A stretch of DNA of 64,000 bases. Source: Nitrosopumilus adriaticus (GTDB lineage Archaea > Thermoproteota > Nitrososphaeria > Nitrososphaerales > Nitrosopumilaceae). Where the stretch lies: positions 1,358,147 through 1,422,146 of the forward strand of contig NZ_CP011070.1 of NCBI RefSeq assembly GCF_000956175.1, in the 5' to 3' direction. Shown piece after piece: positions 1 through 8,506 of the stretch; the stretch's first letter is position 1; the number at the start of each line of letters is the position of its first letter. The position numbers were made by a program, and so were the translations under genes. The notes under the pieces are model-generated. The model was not told the DNA's origin. It made no database searches and saw nothing but the letters and a program-made list of their open reading frames with translations.

Positions 1-543
1 AATAGTAGAATTTCCATCTTCAGAAAGACATGCCAAAAAGTGAATTGGTTTCTCCAAGATAAGATTGCGTGGAATATGGATGAATACTCCTGAGTTAAAT
101 GCTGCGTTGTTTAATGCAGTAAATTTATCATCATTAGAGTTTGAGGCTTCTAGTGCCTTTTTTACCAATTCGGAATTATTTTGAATTGCATCAGAGATTG
201 ATGAAACTACAAGACCTTTGGATTTTAGATCATCAGAAATATTGATTTTATGAACATTTGTTCCAATCTGAATGATGCATGTTTCATTTTCTAGTTCGGT
301 TAATCTCTTGTTTAGGAAACTTGGAATAGTTTCAGCAGTAGATGTCGAAAGGAATACTTTTTCTGGATCCATTTTTTTGGCATCAGTGTATTTGTTATAT
401 AGAGGAGACATTTCAAGTGGAAGACTATCATAGATAGTTAGTGAATTTTTTCTGTAATCTTTTAGCCACTCAGGTTCATTTCTTGATGAGGAAATCTCAT
501 CAATATGGCTTGTGTTGATTTTTGATAGCGCTTCTTGAGACAT
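1..543 (-). CDS. sufD: Fe-S cluster assembly protein SufD (partial, C-terminus beyond left edge)
   Basis: The first 181 residues of a SufB/SufD-family scaffold protein are visible; the rest runs off the left edge. The N-terminal stretch ends in a segment (FTALNNAAFNSGVFIHIPRN) that parallels the equivalent region of the neighbouring SufB ([20 protein letters not shown]), which supports the beta-helix SUF family. SufD pairs with SufB in the SufBCD complex that builds Fe-S clusters. The ATG at 541-543 lies 23 bp downstream of the sufB stop, so the two are probably co-transcribed. SufC, the ATPase, is not in the window. The SufD rather than SufB call rests on position and divergence. Confidence 0.88.
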   Translation of the reverse strand, partial: MSQEALSKINTSHIDEISSSRNEPEWLKDYRKNSLTIYDSLPLEMSPLYNKYTDAKKMDPEKVFLSTSTAETIPSFLNKRLTELENETCIIQIGTNVHKINISDDLKSKGLVVSSISDAIQNNSELVKKALEASNSNDDKFTALNNAAFNSGVFIHIPRNLILEKPIHFLACLSEDGNSTI

Positions 544-566
544 GTTTAATCAAAGTAAATGGGAGT

Positions 567-1967
567 TTATCCCACAGAGTCATCCATTTCTAGTTTGATC
601 AGTCTGTTGAGTTCTACTGCATATTCCATTGGAAGTTCTTTTGTAAATGGCTCCATGAAGCCATTGACAATTAATGAGAGTGCTTCCTCTTCAGAAAATC
701 CTCTACTCATCAAATAGAAAATTTGCTCATCACCAATTTTTCCAACTGTTGCTTCGTGGGTGATTGTTGCATCTTCCTGATTAATTTCCATGTATGGGTA
801 TGTATCAGTCTTGGATGTATCATCTAAGAGTAATGCGTCACATCTTACAGTTGCTTTAACATTTGTAGCACCTTTTGCTACATTGAGTAGACCTCTGTAA
901 GTTGACCGTCCATCTAATCGGCTTACTGATTTTGATGTGATTTTAGATGTAGTATTTGGTGCAAGGTGAACCATTTTAGCTCCAGTATCTTGGTGTTGTC
1001 CTTTTCCTGCAAATGCAATAGATAGTGTTTCACCATATGCTCGCTCACCCATAAGATAGATTCCAGGATACTTCATTGTTAGTTTACTTCCAATGTTTCC
1101 ATCAATCCATTCTACTGTTGCACCTTCATATGCATAAGCACGTTTTGTAACCAAGTTATACACATCACTACTCCAATTCTGGATTGTGGTGTATCGTAGT
1201 TTAGCATCTTTGTGTGCAACTAGCTCTACAACTGCAGAGTGAAGTGATTCTGAAGAATAAACAGGAGCAGTACATCCTTCAATGTAGTGAACTTCTGAAC
1301 CTTCATCAGCAATGATCAATGTTCTTTCAAACTGACCAATGTTTTCAGCATTAATTCTAAAGTATGCTTGTAATGGCATGTCGACTTTGACACCTGGTGG
1401 AATGTAGATAAATGAACCACCACTCCAAACTGCACTGTTTAGTGCTGCAAATTTGTTATCCTCTGGAGGAATAATTTTACCAAAGTATTTCTTGAAAATC
1501 TCTGGATGCTCATGAAGGGCTGCATCGGTATCTAAGAATAGAACGCCTTGTTTTGCCAAGTCTTCTCTTAGAGAGTGATATACAACTTCAGATTCATATT
1601 GTGCACCAACACCGGCTAAGAATTTCTTTTCAGCCTCTGGAATTCCAAGTTTATCAAATGTTTTTTTGACATTATCTGGAACGTCATCCCAGTTCTTTTC
1701 TACTTTGTCAGATGCTTTTGCATAATAGTAAATATTTTGGAAATCAATAACACTAAGATCTCCACCCCAAGTTGGCATTGGTTTTTTCATAAAAATTTCA
1801 AAAGATCGTAATCTAAATTCAAGCATCCAATCTGGTTCTTTTTTCATTTTACTGATGCTAATCACAGTTTCCTTAGACAGGCCTTTCTTGCTAAGGTGGA
1901 CATAAAGTTCTGTAGAGTCTTTAAAATCATATTTGGAATAATCCATATCGAGGTTTTCAGTTGCCAT
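567..1967 (-). CDS. sufB: Fe-S cluster assembly protein SufB
   Basis: SufB is the scaffold subunit of the SUF Fe-S assembly machinery. The ~466-residue length and the conserved motifs ([31 protein letters not shown], a long beta-helix core, C-terminal [17 protein letters not shown]) are typical of the family. Three starts are possible at 1976, 1973 and 1967. I chose ATG 1967 (MATENLD) because a TATA-like ATTTATAATATA at about 1985-1996 lies some 27 nt upstream, as expected for a leaderless archaeal transcript. sufD follows on the same strand. Confidence 0.95.
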   Translation of the reverse strand: MATENLDMDYSKYDFKDSTELYVHLSKKGLSKETVISISKMKKEPDWMLEFRLRSFEIFMKKPMPTWGGDLSVIDFQNIYYYAKASDKVEKNWDDVPDNVKKTFDKLGIPEAEKKFLAGVGAQYESEVVYHSLREDLAKQGVLFLDTDAALHEHPEIFKKYFGKIIPPEDNKFAALNSAVWSGGSFIYIPPGVKVDMPLQAYFRINAENIGQFERTLIIADEGSEVHYIEGCTAPVYSSESLHSAVVELVAHKDAKLRYTTIQNWSSDVYNLVTKRAYAYEGATVEWIDGNIGSKLTMKYPGIYLMGERAYGETLSIAFAGKGQHQDTGAKMVHLAPNTTSKITSKSVSRLDGRSTYRGLLNVAKGATNVKATVRCDALLLDDTSKTDTYPYMEINQEDATITHEATVGKIGDEQIFYLMSRGFSEEEALSLIVNGFMEPFTKELPMEYAVELNRLIKLEMDDSVG

Positions 1968-2088
1968 GCCCATCATAACCCCGTTATATTATAAATACAT
2001 GAGGAAAAATAGGCACAGCTAAATAGCTTCAGCTAAATCTCATAGTTTAGTTCACAATCAAGTATTGAAAATAATTAAGCACAAAAGA

Positions 2089-2886
2089 TTATGCAGTAAG
2101 GGTATTTTTCATTGCATCAAATGCTCCTGCAACTGTATGGACTTGGGATACAATATTTTTAACATTGAATTTTTTTAATTCATCTGAAGTAAATGGACCA
2201 ATAGAGACTACAGATAGTTTTGCAAGATTTTCAAGTAATTTGTCATCATCATAATCTTTTGACATTATCTCAAAGAATCCACGAACAGATGATGCACTGG
2301 TAAACACTACACCGTCGACTTTGTTCTGAGAGAATAATTCTCTAAACTCATTCCATTGAGTAGTATCTCTAAATGCACAAACATCATAAAGATGAATTTC
2401 AAGTACATCAATTCCAATTTTGTTTAAAAGTTCTTTAAGAAATGGTGTAGATGCACCACTGCGAGGAACAATCACTTTTTTTCCAACTGCATTAATTTGA
2501 GTAAATTCCTCTCCCACACCAACAGATGAAAAAGTGGTAGGTTGGAGATTTACTTTGATTCCTTCATTTTCAAGAGCTATTGTTGTTTTTGGACCAACAG
2601 ACATGACAATAGTATTTGCAACAGCCAATTGCAGTTTATCTAATTTATCAACACGTTTTGCGGTATCAAAAAGGAGTTTTACTGCCTTTGAACTCATAAA
2701 AACAGAATAATCAGGATTGTATTTTTCAACAGATTCTAAAAACTCATCAACTATTTTTTCACCCTTACTTACAAGTTCAATTGTAGGTAACGGGAGGGGT
2801 TTTGCATGATTTTGTTCTGATAGCGAAATAAATTCAGCAGCGTCATCTTTTGAACGAGTGATTGCTATAGTTTTTCCATCAAGCAT
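2089..2886 (-). CDS. hemD: uroporphyrinogen-III synthase
   Basis: HemD closes hydroxymethylbilane to uroporphyrinogen III, the branch point for siroheme, heme and cobalamin. The protein (265 aa) shows the bilobed HemD pattern: N-terminal TIAITRS, a central VMSVGPKTTIALENEGI, and a second-lobe VVFTSASSVRGFFE followed by VVSIGPFTSDEL. A GTG lies nine bases upstream at 2895, but ATG 2884-2886 overlaps the TAA of cobA by one base (TAATG), so translational coupling favours the ATG. It is the last gene of the hem operon. Gene order and motifs agree, although HemD sequences diverge strongly. Confidence 0.92.
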   Translation of the reverse strand: MLDGKTIAITRSKDDAAEFISLSEQNHAKPLPLPTIELVSKGEKIVDEFLESVEKYNPDYSVFMSSKAVKLLFDTAKRVDKLDKLQLAVANTIVMSVGPKTTIALENEGIKVNLQPTTFSSVGVGEEFTQINAVGKKVIVPRSGASTPFLKELLNKIGIDVLEIHLYDVCAFRDTTQWNEFRELFSQNKVDGVVFTSASSVRGFFEIMSKDYDDDKLLENLAKLSVVSIGPFTSDELKKFNVKNIVSQVHTVAGAFDAMKNTLTA

Positions 2887-3626
2887 TATTTCCACCCAAT
2901 TGAATCTGAGAGATCAACAACTTTTCCAATAATAATATTTGTAGGAGGAGTTATTTTATTTTCTTTAACTTTTTTTGCAATATTTGTGACTGTCCCTTTG
3001 ATCATTTTTTGTTTGGGAGTAGTACCATTTTGAATAACAGCTACAGGGGTTTTTTTATCCATTCCTCCAGCAATTAGTTGTTTGCAAATAATATCAATTC
3101 TTGAAAGCCCCATCATAATTACAATTGTATCAACAGACTTTGCCAGTCTTTTCCATTTTACAATCTCTTGTTTCTTTTCAGGATCTTCATGACCCGTAAC
3201 AAAAACTACCGATGATGCATGTTTTCTATGAGTCAGAGGAATTCCAGCATAAGTTGCAGAACCAATTCCAGAAGTAATTCCCGGAACAATTTCATATTTT
3301 ATTTTATTTTCTTTTAGAAATTCTGCTTCTTCACCACCACGTCCAAAGATAATAGGATCACCGCCCTTTAGTCTAACAACATTTTTTTTGGATTTTGCAT
3401 ATTTTACCATTAAATCATTTGTGGTAATTTGATGAGTTGTGTCATCACCCACGGCTCTGCCAACGTAAATTTTTTCAGCAGATTTTGGAATCATTGAAAT
3501 TATTTTTTTGCTTACCAATCTATCATACAAAACAACATCTGCTTTTTGGAGTAATTCAACTGCGCGTAGTGTAATTAATTTATGATCTCCAGGTCCGGCT
3601 CCAACAAGATACACTTTTCCAGTCAT
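2886..3626 (-). CDS. cobA: uroporphyrinogen-III C-methyltransferase (SUMT)
   Basis: SUMT transfers two methyl groups from SAM to uroporphyrinogen III to give precorrin-2, committing it to siroheme/heme or cobalamin. The 246-aa protein has the typical single-domain length and family motifs: VYLVGAGPGD near the N-terminus, VVRLKGGDPIIFGRGGEE (about 82-99), VPGITSG and GIPLTHR. The ATG at 3624-3626 overlaps the TGA of the hemC C-terminal frame (ATGA) and its stop overlaps the hemD ATG. It therefore sits inside a tightly coupled hemL-hemC-cobA-hemD operon. Confidence 0.95.
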   Translation of the reverse strand: MTGKVYLVGAGPGDHKLITLRAVELLQKADVVLYDRLVSKKIISMIPKSAEKIYVGRAVGDDTTHQITTNDLMVKYAKSKKNVVRLKGGDPIIFGRGGEEAEFLKENKIKYEIVPGITSGIGSATYAGIPLTHRKHASSVVFVTGHEDPEKKQEIVKWKRLAKSVDTIVIMMGLSRIDIICKQLIAGGMDKKTPVAVIQNGTTPKQKMIKGTVTNIAKKVKENKITPPTNIIIGKVVDLSDSIGWK

Positions 3627-3919
3627 GACTTATTCCATTCCTCCACTTTTTCTCTCCAATTTAATGCAAGATCATTTACACCCTTTTTACGTAATTCTTC
3701 CCCAGCACTTTTGCCTAGTAATTTAGGATCATTTTTGCTTCCTTTCTTACTGACTTGTAGTGATTGTTTTCCATCAACAGAAAATGCAAATACTGTCAAT
3801 GTCATTTCAGAGCCATTTGATTTTGCATATGCACCTAGTGGGAATCTGCAACCAGAATCTACATAGTCAGATAGTGCTCGTTCTGCCTCTATTTCTAATC
3901 TAGAATCTGGATCTTCAAT
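3623..3919 (-). pseudogene. hemC: C-terminal domain of hemC in a shifted frame
   Basis: This stretch is the missing C-terminal third of porphobilinogen deaminase, displaced by one base from the N-terminal frame. Read from 3919 it continues directly from the N-terminal part (IEDPDSRLEIEAERALSDYV...) and contains SGCRFPLGAYA, the site of the cysteine that carries the dipyrromethane cofactor (residue ~237 of the joined protein, codon 3848-3850; compare Cys242 of E. coli HemC). Joined, the protein would be ~311 aa, a normal HemC length. The only internal ATG in this frame, at 3805, lies after the essential Cys. The stop overlaps the cobA start as ATGA. The intact reading frame suggests a sequencing error or a slippage site rather than decay. 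Confidence 0.85.
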
Positions 3920-4559
3920 TTTTTTTCAGCATGGAAATAGTATCTTCATCATTTGCTCTAGCCACAATTGCAATCGCACCCTGACCAGGAGATGGAGAAA
4001 AAATATCAATTGATAGGGGAGAAAAGTCCACATCAACTCCCAATCTTGAGATGCCAGCTTGTGCAAGAACTATAGCATCAAAATTTTCTCCTGATGCTTT
4101 TTTAATTCGGGTTTCAATATTTCCTCGAATTGGTTTTACTGTAACATCAGGTCTAATTCGAGACACTTGAACAGCACGTCGAAGTGAGCTTGTTCCAATT
4201 ACAGCGCCTTTCTTGATATTCTCCAATGAAGAGCCATCAGATGAAATAAAGACATCATTTACTGCTTCACGTTTTGGAATTGATGCAATGATTAAACTCT
4301 CATCTAGCTCGGAAGGGACATCCTTTAGACTATGAACTGCAAAATCTACTTCTTTTTGAGATACTGCCCTATCAACTTCTTTTTCAAAAATTCCTTTCTG
4401 ATTGATTGTAAATAATGGTCTAGAATCAGTATCACCTTTAGTAGTGATGGATTTAATTTCATACTCACAATCAGGATTTACTTTTTTTAGTTCTGAAATC
4501 ACCCAGTTTGTCTGAGCAATGGATAGTTGACTACCTCTTGCACCTACAATGTATTTCAT
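3915..4559 (-). CDS. hemC: porphobilinogen deaminase (hydroxymethylbilane synthase), N-terminal part, interrupted by frameshift
   Basis: HemC polymerises four porphobilinogens into hydroxymethylbilane. Visible motifs are GARGSQLSIAQT at the N-terminus, TTKGD, DFAVHSLKDVP (about 73-83), TSSLRRAVQ and RGNIETRI. The frame stops at 214 aa right after a run of eight A residues on the coding strand (3919-3926 on the plus strand). Removing one A restores the full ~311-aa enzyme. As it stands the product would lack the cofactor-binding cysteine domain and should be inactive. The start ATG overlaps the hemL stop (ATGA). The pathway is expected to be essential, so an indel error or transcriptional slippage is more likely than loss. 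Confidence 0.93.
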   Translation of the reverse strand: MKYIVGARGSQLSIAQTNWVISELKKVNPDCEYEIKSITTKGDTDSRPLFTINQKGIFEKEVDRAVSQKEVDFAVHSLKDVPSELDESLIIASIPKREAVNDVFISSDGSSLENIKKGAVIGTSSLRRAVQVSRIRPDVTVKPIRGNIETRIKKASGENFDAIVLAQAGISRLGVDVDFSPLSIDIFSPSPGQGAIAIVARANDEDTISMLKKN

Positions 4560-5833
4560 TTCTTCACCGATTTTAGTGCTGCATCATATGCATCAAGTGT
4601 TTTGTTTAGATCATTTTCTGTGTGAGCATCAGATAGAAAAACAACTTCAAATTGTGAGGGTGCAATGAATATTCCTCTTTTCAGTAATGTCCTAAACATT
4701 TTCTCAAATTTCTTAGAGTCTGCTTTTTTGGAGGTTTCATAATTTGTCACAGGTTTGTTTGTAAAGAAAATCTGAAACATTGAGGCTGTAAAGTTGATTT
4801 GATGAGGAATATTCATGTCAGTTGCCATATCATCTAGTGCAGTAGAAAATAGCAGATTGAATCGTTCCAGTTTTGAATAGAGTTTGTTTTTTATTTTGTT
4901 AATGGTCTTAATTGAAGCAATTGCAGCACTAACAGAAATAGGATTTCCTGCAAAGGTACTTGCTTGGTAGACTTTTCCCCCCGGAGACAACAAATCCATG
5001 ATTTCTTTTCTTCCACCCACTGCAGCAATTGTAAAACCATTGCTCAAGGCTTTTGCCATTGTAGTTATGTCAGGTTTGATTCCAAAATGTTCTTGAGCCC
5101 CACCAGGTGCAACTCTAAACCCAGTAACAACTTCATCAAAAATTAATGGTATGTTATTTTCTTTGGTAATTTTTCTTAAATCAGAAAGGAAATTCTTTTC
5201 AGGTAAAATCAATCCCATGTTGGCTAAGATGGGCTCTACAATTACACCTGCAATATCTTTATTTTTTTGTATAGTCTTTTGAAGATCTTCAATGTTGTTA
5301 TATTGTACAACTAGTGTGTTTTTTGAAACTTCATCCAACCCACCATCTGAAACGGAAATTCCATTATGTGCAGAGCCAGAACCAGCTTTTACCAGTACTG
5401 AGTCATGTGCACCATGATAACATCCTTCAAATTTAATTATTTTTTTCTTTTTTGTAAAACCACGAGCTAATCTAATTGCAGTCATTGTAGCCTCACCGCC
5501 TGTATTTACTAATCTTACTTTGTCAATAGATGGAAAGTTTCCAATGATTAATTTTGATAATTCAATTTCTGATTCTGTTGGAGTGCAGTACAGAGTCCCC
5601 TTTGAAAGCTGATTTGAGACAGCAGAAATAATTTCTTTTCTTCTGTGTCCCAAAAGTAATGCGCCATAACCATTACAAAAATCAATAATCTTTTTGTTTT
5701 CTGCATCCCAAAGATATGCGCCATTTGATTTTTTTGTAAAGAATGGGTATGGTTCAAAATATCTAACAGGGCTATTTACTCCTGAAGGAATGACTTTTTT
5801 TGCATCTGAGAATAATTTCGAATTAGTCATCAT
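4556..5833 (-). CDS. hemL: glutamate-1-semialdehyde 2,1-aminomutase
   Basis: A PLP-dependent class III aminotransferase that converts glutamate-1-semialdehyde to 5-aminolevulinate in the C5 pathway. The length (425 aa) is normal. Motifs include IPSGVNSPVR near the N-terminus, NTGGEATMTAIRLAR, the PLP-contacting FDEVVTGFR (Asp ~233), the Schiff-base lysine in MAKALSNG (Lys ~261) and AGNPISV. It is the first gene of hemL-hemC-cobA-hemD; hemA and hemB are not adjacent. The start is one of two consecutive ATGs (5833 or 5830). Confidence 0.96.
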   Translation of the reverse strand: MMTNSKLFSDAKKVIPSGVNSPVRYFEPYPFFTKKSNGAYLWDAENKKIIDFCNGYGALLLGHRRKEIISAVSNQLSKGTLYCTPTESEIELSKLIIGNFPSIDKVRLVNTGGEATMTAIRLARGFTKKKKIIKFEGCYHGAHDSVLVKAGSGSAHNGISVSDGGLDEVSKNTLVVQYNNIEDLQKTIQKNKDIAGVIVEPILANMGLILPEKNFLSDLRKITKENNIPLIFDEVVTGFRVAPGGAQEHFGIKPDITTMAKALSNGFTIAAVGGRKEIMDLLSPGGKVYQASTFAGNPISVSAAIASIKTINKIKNKLYSKLERFNLLFSTALDDMATDMNIPHQINFTASMFQIFFTNKPVTNYETSKKADSKKFEKMFRTLLKRGIFIAPSQFEVVFLSDAHTENDLNKTLDAYDAALKSVKK

Positions 5834-5897
5834 AATTGGCTAAACTAGGTCATTATTATTCGTAAAATAATAAAATTAAATGGTATTTAGGTACAAA

Positions 5898-5978
5898 TTA
5901 TCCTACATAGGGGCGATCTGATGGTTCTTGTTTGCACCAACAGTTAGGACTGCATGGATATTTTTGATTTTCAGACAT
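5898..5978 (-). CDS. 26-aa Cys-containing microprotein
   Basis: A very short open frame starting at ATG 5976-5978 (a second ATG lies directly upstream at 5979-5981). A good Shine-Dalgarno AGGAG sits six bases before the preferred ATG. The peptide contains C-S-P-N-C-W-C, so a bound metal or thiol role is possible. The start overlaps the end of the 54-aa frame upstream, as in a coupled two-gene unit. I do not recognise a family. The ribosome binding site is the main evidence that it is translated. Confidence 0.45.
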   Translation of the reverse strand: MSENQKYPCSPNCWCKQEPSDRPYVG

Positions 5979-6135
5979 CATATTCTCCTGTATTGTTCTT
6001 CCCATCATTGCCATCAAGATGAATCGACTTTGTGGACTCTCGTACGACCTGTTTAATGATGTCTGCTACTTCTTTTGACAATAAAATTTTTGAAAATGAG
6101 GAATTGTCTTGCTCAAGGAAGGTAGTAGCACACAT
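5971..6135 (-). CDS. 54-aa hypothetical protein
   Basis: A small frame with ATG at 6133-6135 and a TATA-like TTTTATG on the minus strand about 27 nt upstream (near 6160-6168), consistent with a leaderless transcript. The composition looks protein-like: a helical segment (LLSKEVADIIKQVVRE) followed by a polar tail. Its TGA overlaps the start region of the 26-aa frame. No family is recognised and the function is unknown. Without homologues it remains a candidate gene. Confidence 0.38.
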   Translation of the reverse strand: MCATTFLEQDNSSFSKILLSKEVADIIKQVVRESTKSIHLDGNDGKNNTGEYDV

Positions 6136-6226
6136 TGAACACAGTTAAAGATAATTTCATAAAACAGAATTGTAATTGTTTTCCATAGAAATCTAAAAAT
6201 TTGTAATCTATATAGAAATTTGTAGT

Positions 6227-6349
6227 TCATGTAAGTTTATTGCATATGTCATCACAGTAAGGACAAAATAAAACATCTTGGGCAAATTTTCCACATCTTA
6301 AAATTTCTGTTTCAGGATTTCCACATTTTAGACATTTGATTTTTTGCAT
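6227..6349 (-). CDS. 40-aa zinc-ribbon-like microprotein
   Basis: A 40-residue frame with CLKCGN and CPYC motifs (two CxxC knuckles separated by about 25 residues, plus extra Cys), the arrangement of a rubredoxin-type zinc ribbon. It starts at ATG 6347-6349 and stops with TGA at 6227. It probably binds one zinc; the partner (nucleic acid or protein) cannot be told from sequence. It is one of several tiny Cys proteins in 5.9-6.6 kb. Confidence 0.55.
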   Translation of the reverse strand: MQKIKCLKCGNPETEILRCGKFAQDVLFCPYCDDICNKLT

Positions 6350-6433
6350 GGAACAACTATTAATTTTTGATCTAAAAGAATACTCTAAATGATTTATGAT
6401 AAAGATGTAATTAAATACGATTTACATAATTAT

Positions 6434-6589
6434 TTAATTTGGACTATATTCTTGATTACAATTATGATATAGTGGTAAAGTTTTTTGATTACAACGATAA
6501 CAAACATACTGAAATAAAGTATTACAATTTTTGCATTTGGAAAAATTTTTTAAAAAATAGCCACAATTTCTGCAACATTCATCAGGCAT
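6434..6589 (-). CDS. 51-aa double zinc-knuckle microprotein
   Basis: A small Cys-rich protein with CCRNC, CKNC, CYRC and a further Cys, enough for two zinc sites. A longer reading from 6655 exists, but its first 22 residues lie inside the upstream gene in another frame. ATG 6587-6589 overlaps the upstream stop by eight bases (ATGCCTGA), which points to translational coupling. Residues look like a tandem zinc ribbon; the role is unknown. It is probably expressed with the 139-aa gene at 6582-7001. Confidence 0.6.
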   Translation of the reverse strand: MPDECCRNCGYFLKNFSKCKNCNTLFQYVCYRCNQKTLPLYHNCNQEYSPN

Positions 6590-7001
6590 AATACACTTGG
6601 GTCTTTTTTGGTGCCCAATCAAAATCACGCAGCATAAACAATATTTTTTTTGCAAGATAATTTGAGATCACATCTAAATCACATATTATCAGCATCAATC
6701 CTTTAGAATATGGAAAAATTAACTCCAAGAAGGTATCCCTTTGAACGATAATAGAATTTAGAGGACCAACCAAATCATCAAATTCTTTGGATAGAGATGT
6801 CTGTAATGTTCTTTGCATGTAAAACATTTCTATTTCAGTTTTTGACATTTTTTTAATGATTCTGTCATTGCGAAATTTTGATTCGATTGCTCTTCCATTT
6901 TTGTTCAAAGAAGACACAAAGAAAATTCTCTCATTTGAAGCCAAAATGTCCTCACATAGGCGTGTAATTCCTAAATTTTGTTCAAAATTTGATGATTTCA
7001 T
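6582..7001 (-). CDS. DUF6659-like hypothetical protein
   Basis: A 139-residue soluble protein from ATG 6999-7001; a TTG extension to 7022 is possible but less likely. The layout (an N-terminal LCEDILASNERIFFVSSLN, a central helical part and a C-terminal sheet GLMLIICDLDVISNYLAKKI) resembles a thaumarchaeal family that I recall as DUF6659, possibly a profilin/roadblock-like small-molecule or sensor fold. This assignment is from memory and needs a profile search. It overlaps the start of the Cys-rich 51-aa gene. Confidence 0.6.
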   Translation of the reverse strand: MKSSNFEQNLGITRLCEDILASNERIFFVSSLNKNGRAIESKFRNDRIIKKMSKTEIEMFYMQRTLQTSLSKEFDDLVGPLNSIIVQRDTFLELIFPYSKGLMLIICDLDVISNYLAKKILFMLRDFDWAPKKTQVYYA

Positions 7002-7084
7002 GATTAATTTTACACAATCCAAAGACTAAAGATGACAGTCTTTAGATTTGATAACAACCTGTAATCTATGTAGTTGATAGATGT

Positions 7085-7762
7085 CTATAATTCTTGTTTT
7101 CTTTGATTCTCAAATTTTTTCCTAAACAAAAATGCAACAATAGTTGTTCCAACATATGGTGCGCTCCAATAAAGCCAAAGATTATCCATCATACCAGACA
7201 ATAAGGCAGGTGCCAAGGCTCTTGCAGGATTCATTGAGGCTCCAGAAATAAATGCCAAAAAGAGAATGTCCAATCCCACAATACCGCCAATTGCAATTCC
7301 ACTGAATCCTTTGAGTCCTTTTGTGTACACTACAGTAAAAATAACTGCCATAAGTAATGCTGATGCTAAAACTTCTACTGGAAAAATCAAAAATATCGAA
7401 TAGTCATAGTTTGGCGCATTTGCTCCAAGATTTGCGTCTTTTCCAATAAACGTCATCACAAATAATGAACCAAGTATTGCTCCAATTAGTTCAGCTGCAA
7501 AATACCAAATGATTTGAATTTTAGAAATGTGACCAGTGATGTAATAACCGATGGTTACTGCAGGATTGAAATGAGCTAGAGATATTTTTCCAAATGAATA
7601 AACTCCAATGATTAACGCAATAAAAGGCGTAACTGCTGCAAACCATATACCATATAGCCCTCCAATTTGAACATCATATACAATAGAACCTGTTGCAAAA
7701 ACTACAAGAATGAATGTACCAATTAACTCTACAACAAATATTTGAAGATTAGAATACACCAT
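7085..7762 (-). CDS. MIP-family channel (aquaporin, AqpS-like)
   Basis: A six-helix major intrinsic protein of 225 aa with both canonical pore motifs, NPA at about 66-68 (HFNPAVT) and 178-180 (SMNPARA). It starts two bases after the arsC stop, so the two genes form one transcript. In some bacterial ars operons an aquaglyceroporin (AqpS) replaces the ArsB pump and lets arsenite, made by ArsC, leave the cell down its gradient. The neighbourhood suggests that role here. Transport of water, glycerol or other metalloids remains possible. Confidence 0.92.
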   Translation of the reverse strand: MVYSNLQIFVVELIGTFILVVFATGSIVYDVQIGGLYGIWFAAVTPFIALIIGVYSFGKISLAHFNPAVTIGYYITGHISKIQIIWYFAAELIGAILGSLFVMTFIGKDANLGANAPNYDYSIFLIFPVEVLASALLMAVIFTVVYTKGLKGFSGIAIGGIVGLDILFLAFISGASMNPARALAPALLSGMMDNLWLYWSAPYVGTTIVAFLFRKKFENQRKQEL

Positions 7763-7764
7763 GA

Positions 7765-8166
7765 CTATTCCTCTAATTTTTTAATGAGTTTCAAGACTTG
7801 ATTTTTAATTTCATCTCGAATTTCTCTTATTTGTTCAATGTCCTTATTTTTTGGATCAGAAATATTCCAATCAATTACATTATCAATAAATAATGCAGGG
7901 CATGATTCTTTATCCATGCATCCCATATTGACTGTGATTGATTGAGAAATCATTTCATTTGTAAGATCCTTTGGTTTTTGCTTAGTAATGTCAATTCCAA
8001 TCTCTTTCATAGCCTCAACTACATTTGGAATTAATTGGGATCTAGGTTTGGTTCCTGCACTTGATACCTCCAGATGAGGAGCATATTTTCGAAGAAAACC
8101 TTCAGCCATCTGGCTCCGACCAGCGTTTTCTACGCACACAAACAAGATTCTTTTAGAATAACCCAC
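7765..8166 (-). CDS. arsC: arsenate reductase, low-molecular-weight phosphatase family
   Basis: A 133-aa protein with the LMW-PTPase P-loop CVENAGRS (Cys11 to Ser18) and two further cysteines at 83 and 89 (MGCMDKESCP). This matches the Cys10/Cys82/Cys89 relay of thioredoxin-coupled ArsC such as pI258. It should reduce arsenate to arsenite. It is co-transcribed with the downstream aquaporin and divergent from an ArsR-type regulator 40 bp away. A pure protein-phosphatase role is less likely given the extra cysteines and neighbours. Confidence 0.93.
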   Translation of the reverse strand: MGYSKRILFVCVENAGRSQMAEGFLRKYAPHLEVSSAGTKPRSQLIPNVVEAMKEIGIDITKQKPKDLTNEMISQSITVNMGCMDKESCPALFIDNVIDWNISDPKNKDIEQIREIRDEIKNQVLKLIKKLEE

Positions 8167-8206
8167 ATAATCAAATAAATACTGGTTTATATAAATTTAA
8201 ATTGAT
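8167..8206. promoter_or_regulatory. divergent arsC / arsR promoter region
   Basis: Only 40 bp separate the two start codons. The interval is A+T rich with overlapping TATA-like sequences (TTTATATAAATTTAAA at about 8187-8202) that could serve both directions. A weak inverted element (ATAAA-6 nt-TTTAT) lies in it and could be an ArsR site, but it is not distinctive. Confidence 0.5.
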
Positions 8207-8506
8207 ATGAATGGAGTTAGTCTCTTAAAATGTATTTGTGATGAAACAAGGTTTGAGATTTTAGAGCTGCTACAAAAAAACAGAGAGTTGTGTGTGAATG
8301 ATTTTGTAGAAAAATTGCAAAAAGATCAGCCTCTAGTATCACACCATCTTAAGACATTAAAAAAATGTGGGATAGTCAAATCAAGAGATGAAGGAAAAAA
8401 AGCAATGTACATGATATCAAACAACCAACTATCAGAATTGATTTCAACGGTTACTAAAACTAGTAAAAAGATTCCAGTTTTATGTTCAGATGATAAATGC
8501 TGTTAA
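8207..8506 (+). CDS. arsR: ArsR-family winged-helix repressor
   Basis: A 99-aa winged helix regulator with the ArsR pattern: LLKCICDETRFEILELL, then a recognition helix PLVSHHLKTLKKCGIVKSRDEG. Cys residues occur at the C-terminus (LCSDDKCC), a plausible arsenite/metal sensing site in place of the classical ELCVCDL motif, which here reads ELCVNDF. It is divergent from arsC-aqp and is expected to repress that operon until arsenite binds. Its stop shares bases with the sbtB stop on the other strand. Confidence 0.9.
   Translation: MNGVSLLKCICDETRFEILELLQKNRELCVNDFVEKLQKDQPLVSHHLKTLKKCGIVKSRDEGKKAMYMISNNQLSELISTVTKTSKKIPVLCSDDKCC

Noticed and set aside
6590-6655. N-terminal extension of the 51-aa Cys protein
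   Set aside because: The extension lies entirely inside the upstream 139-aa gene in another frame; the downstream ATG gives a coupled overlap and keeps all cysteine motifs.
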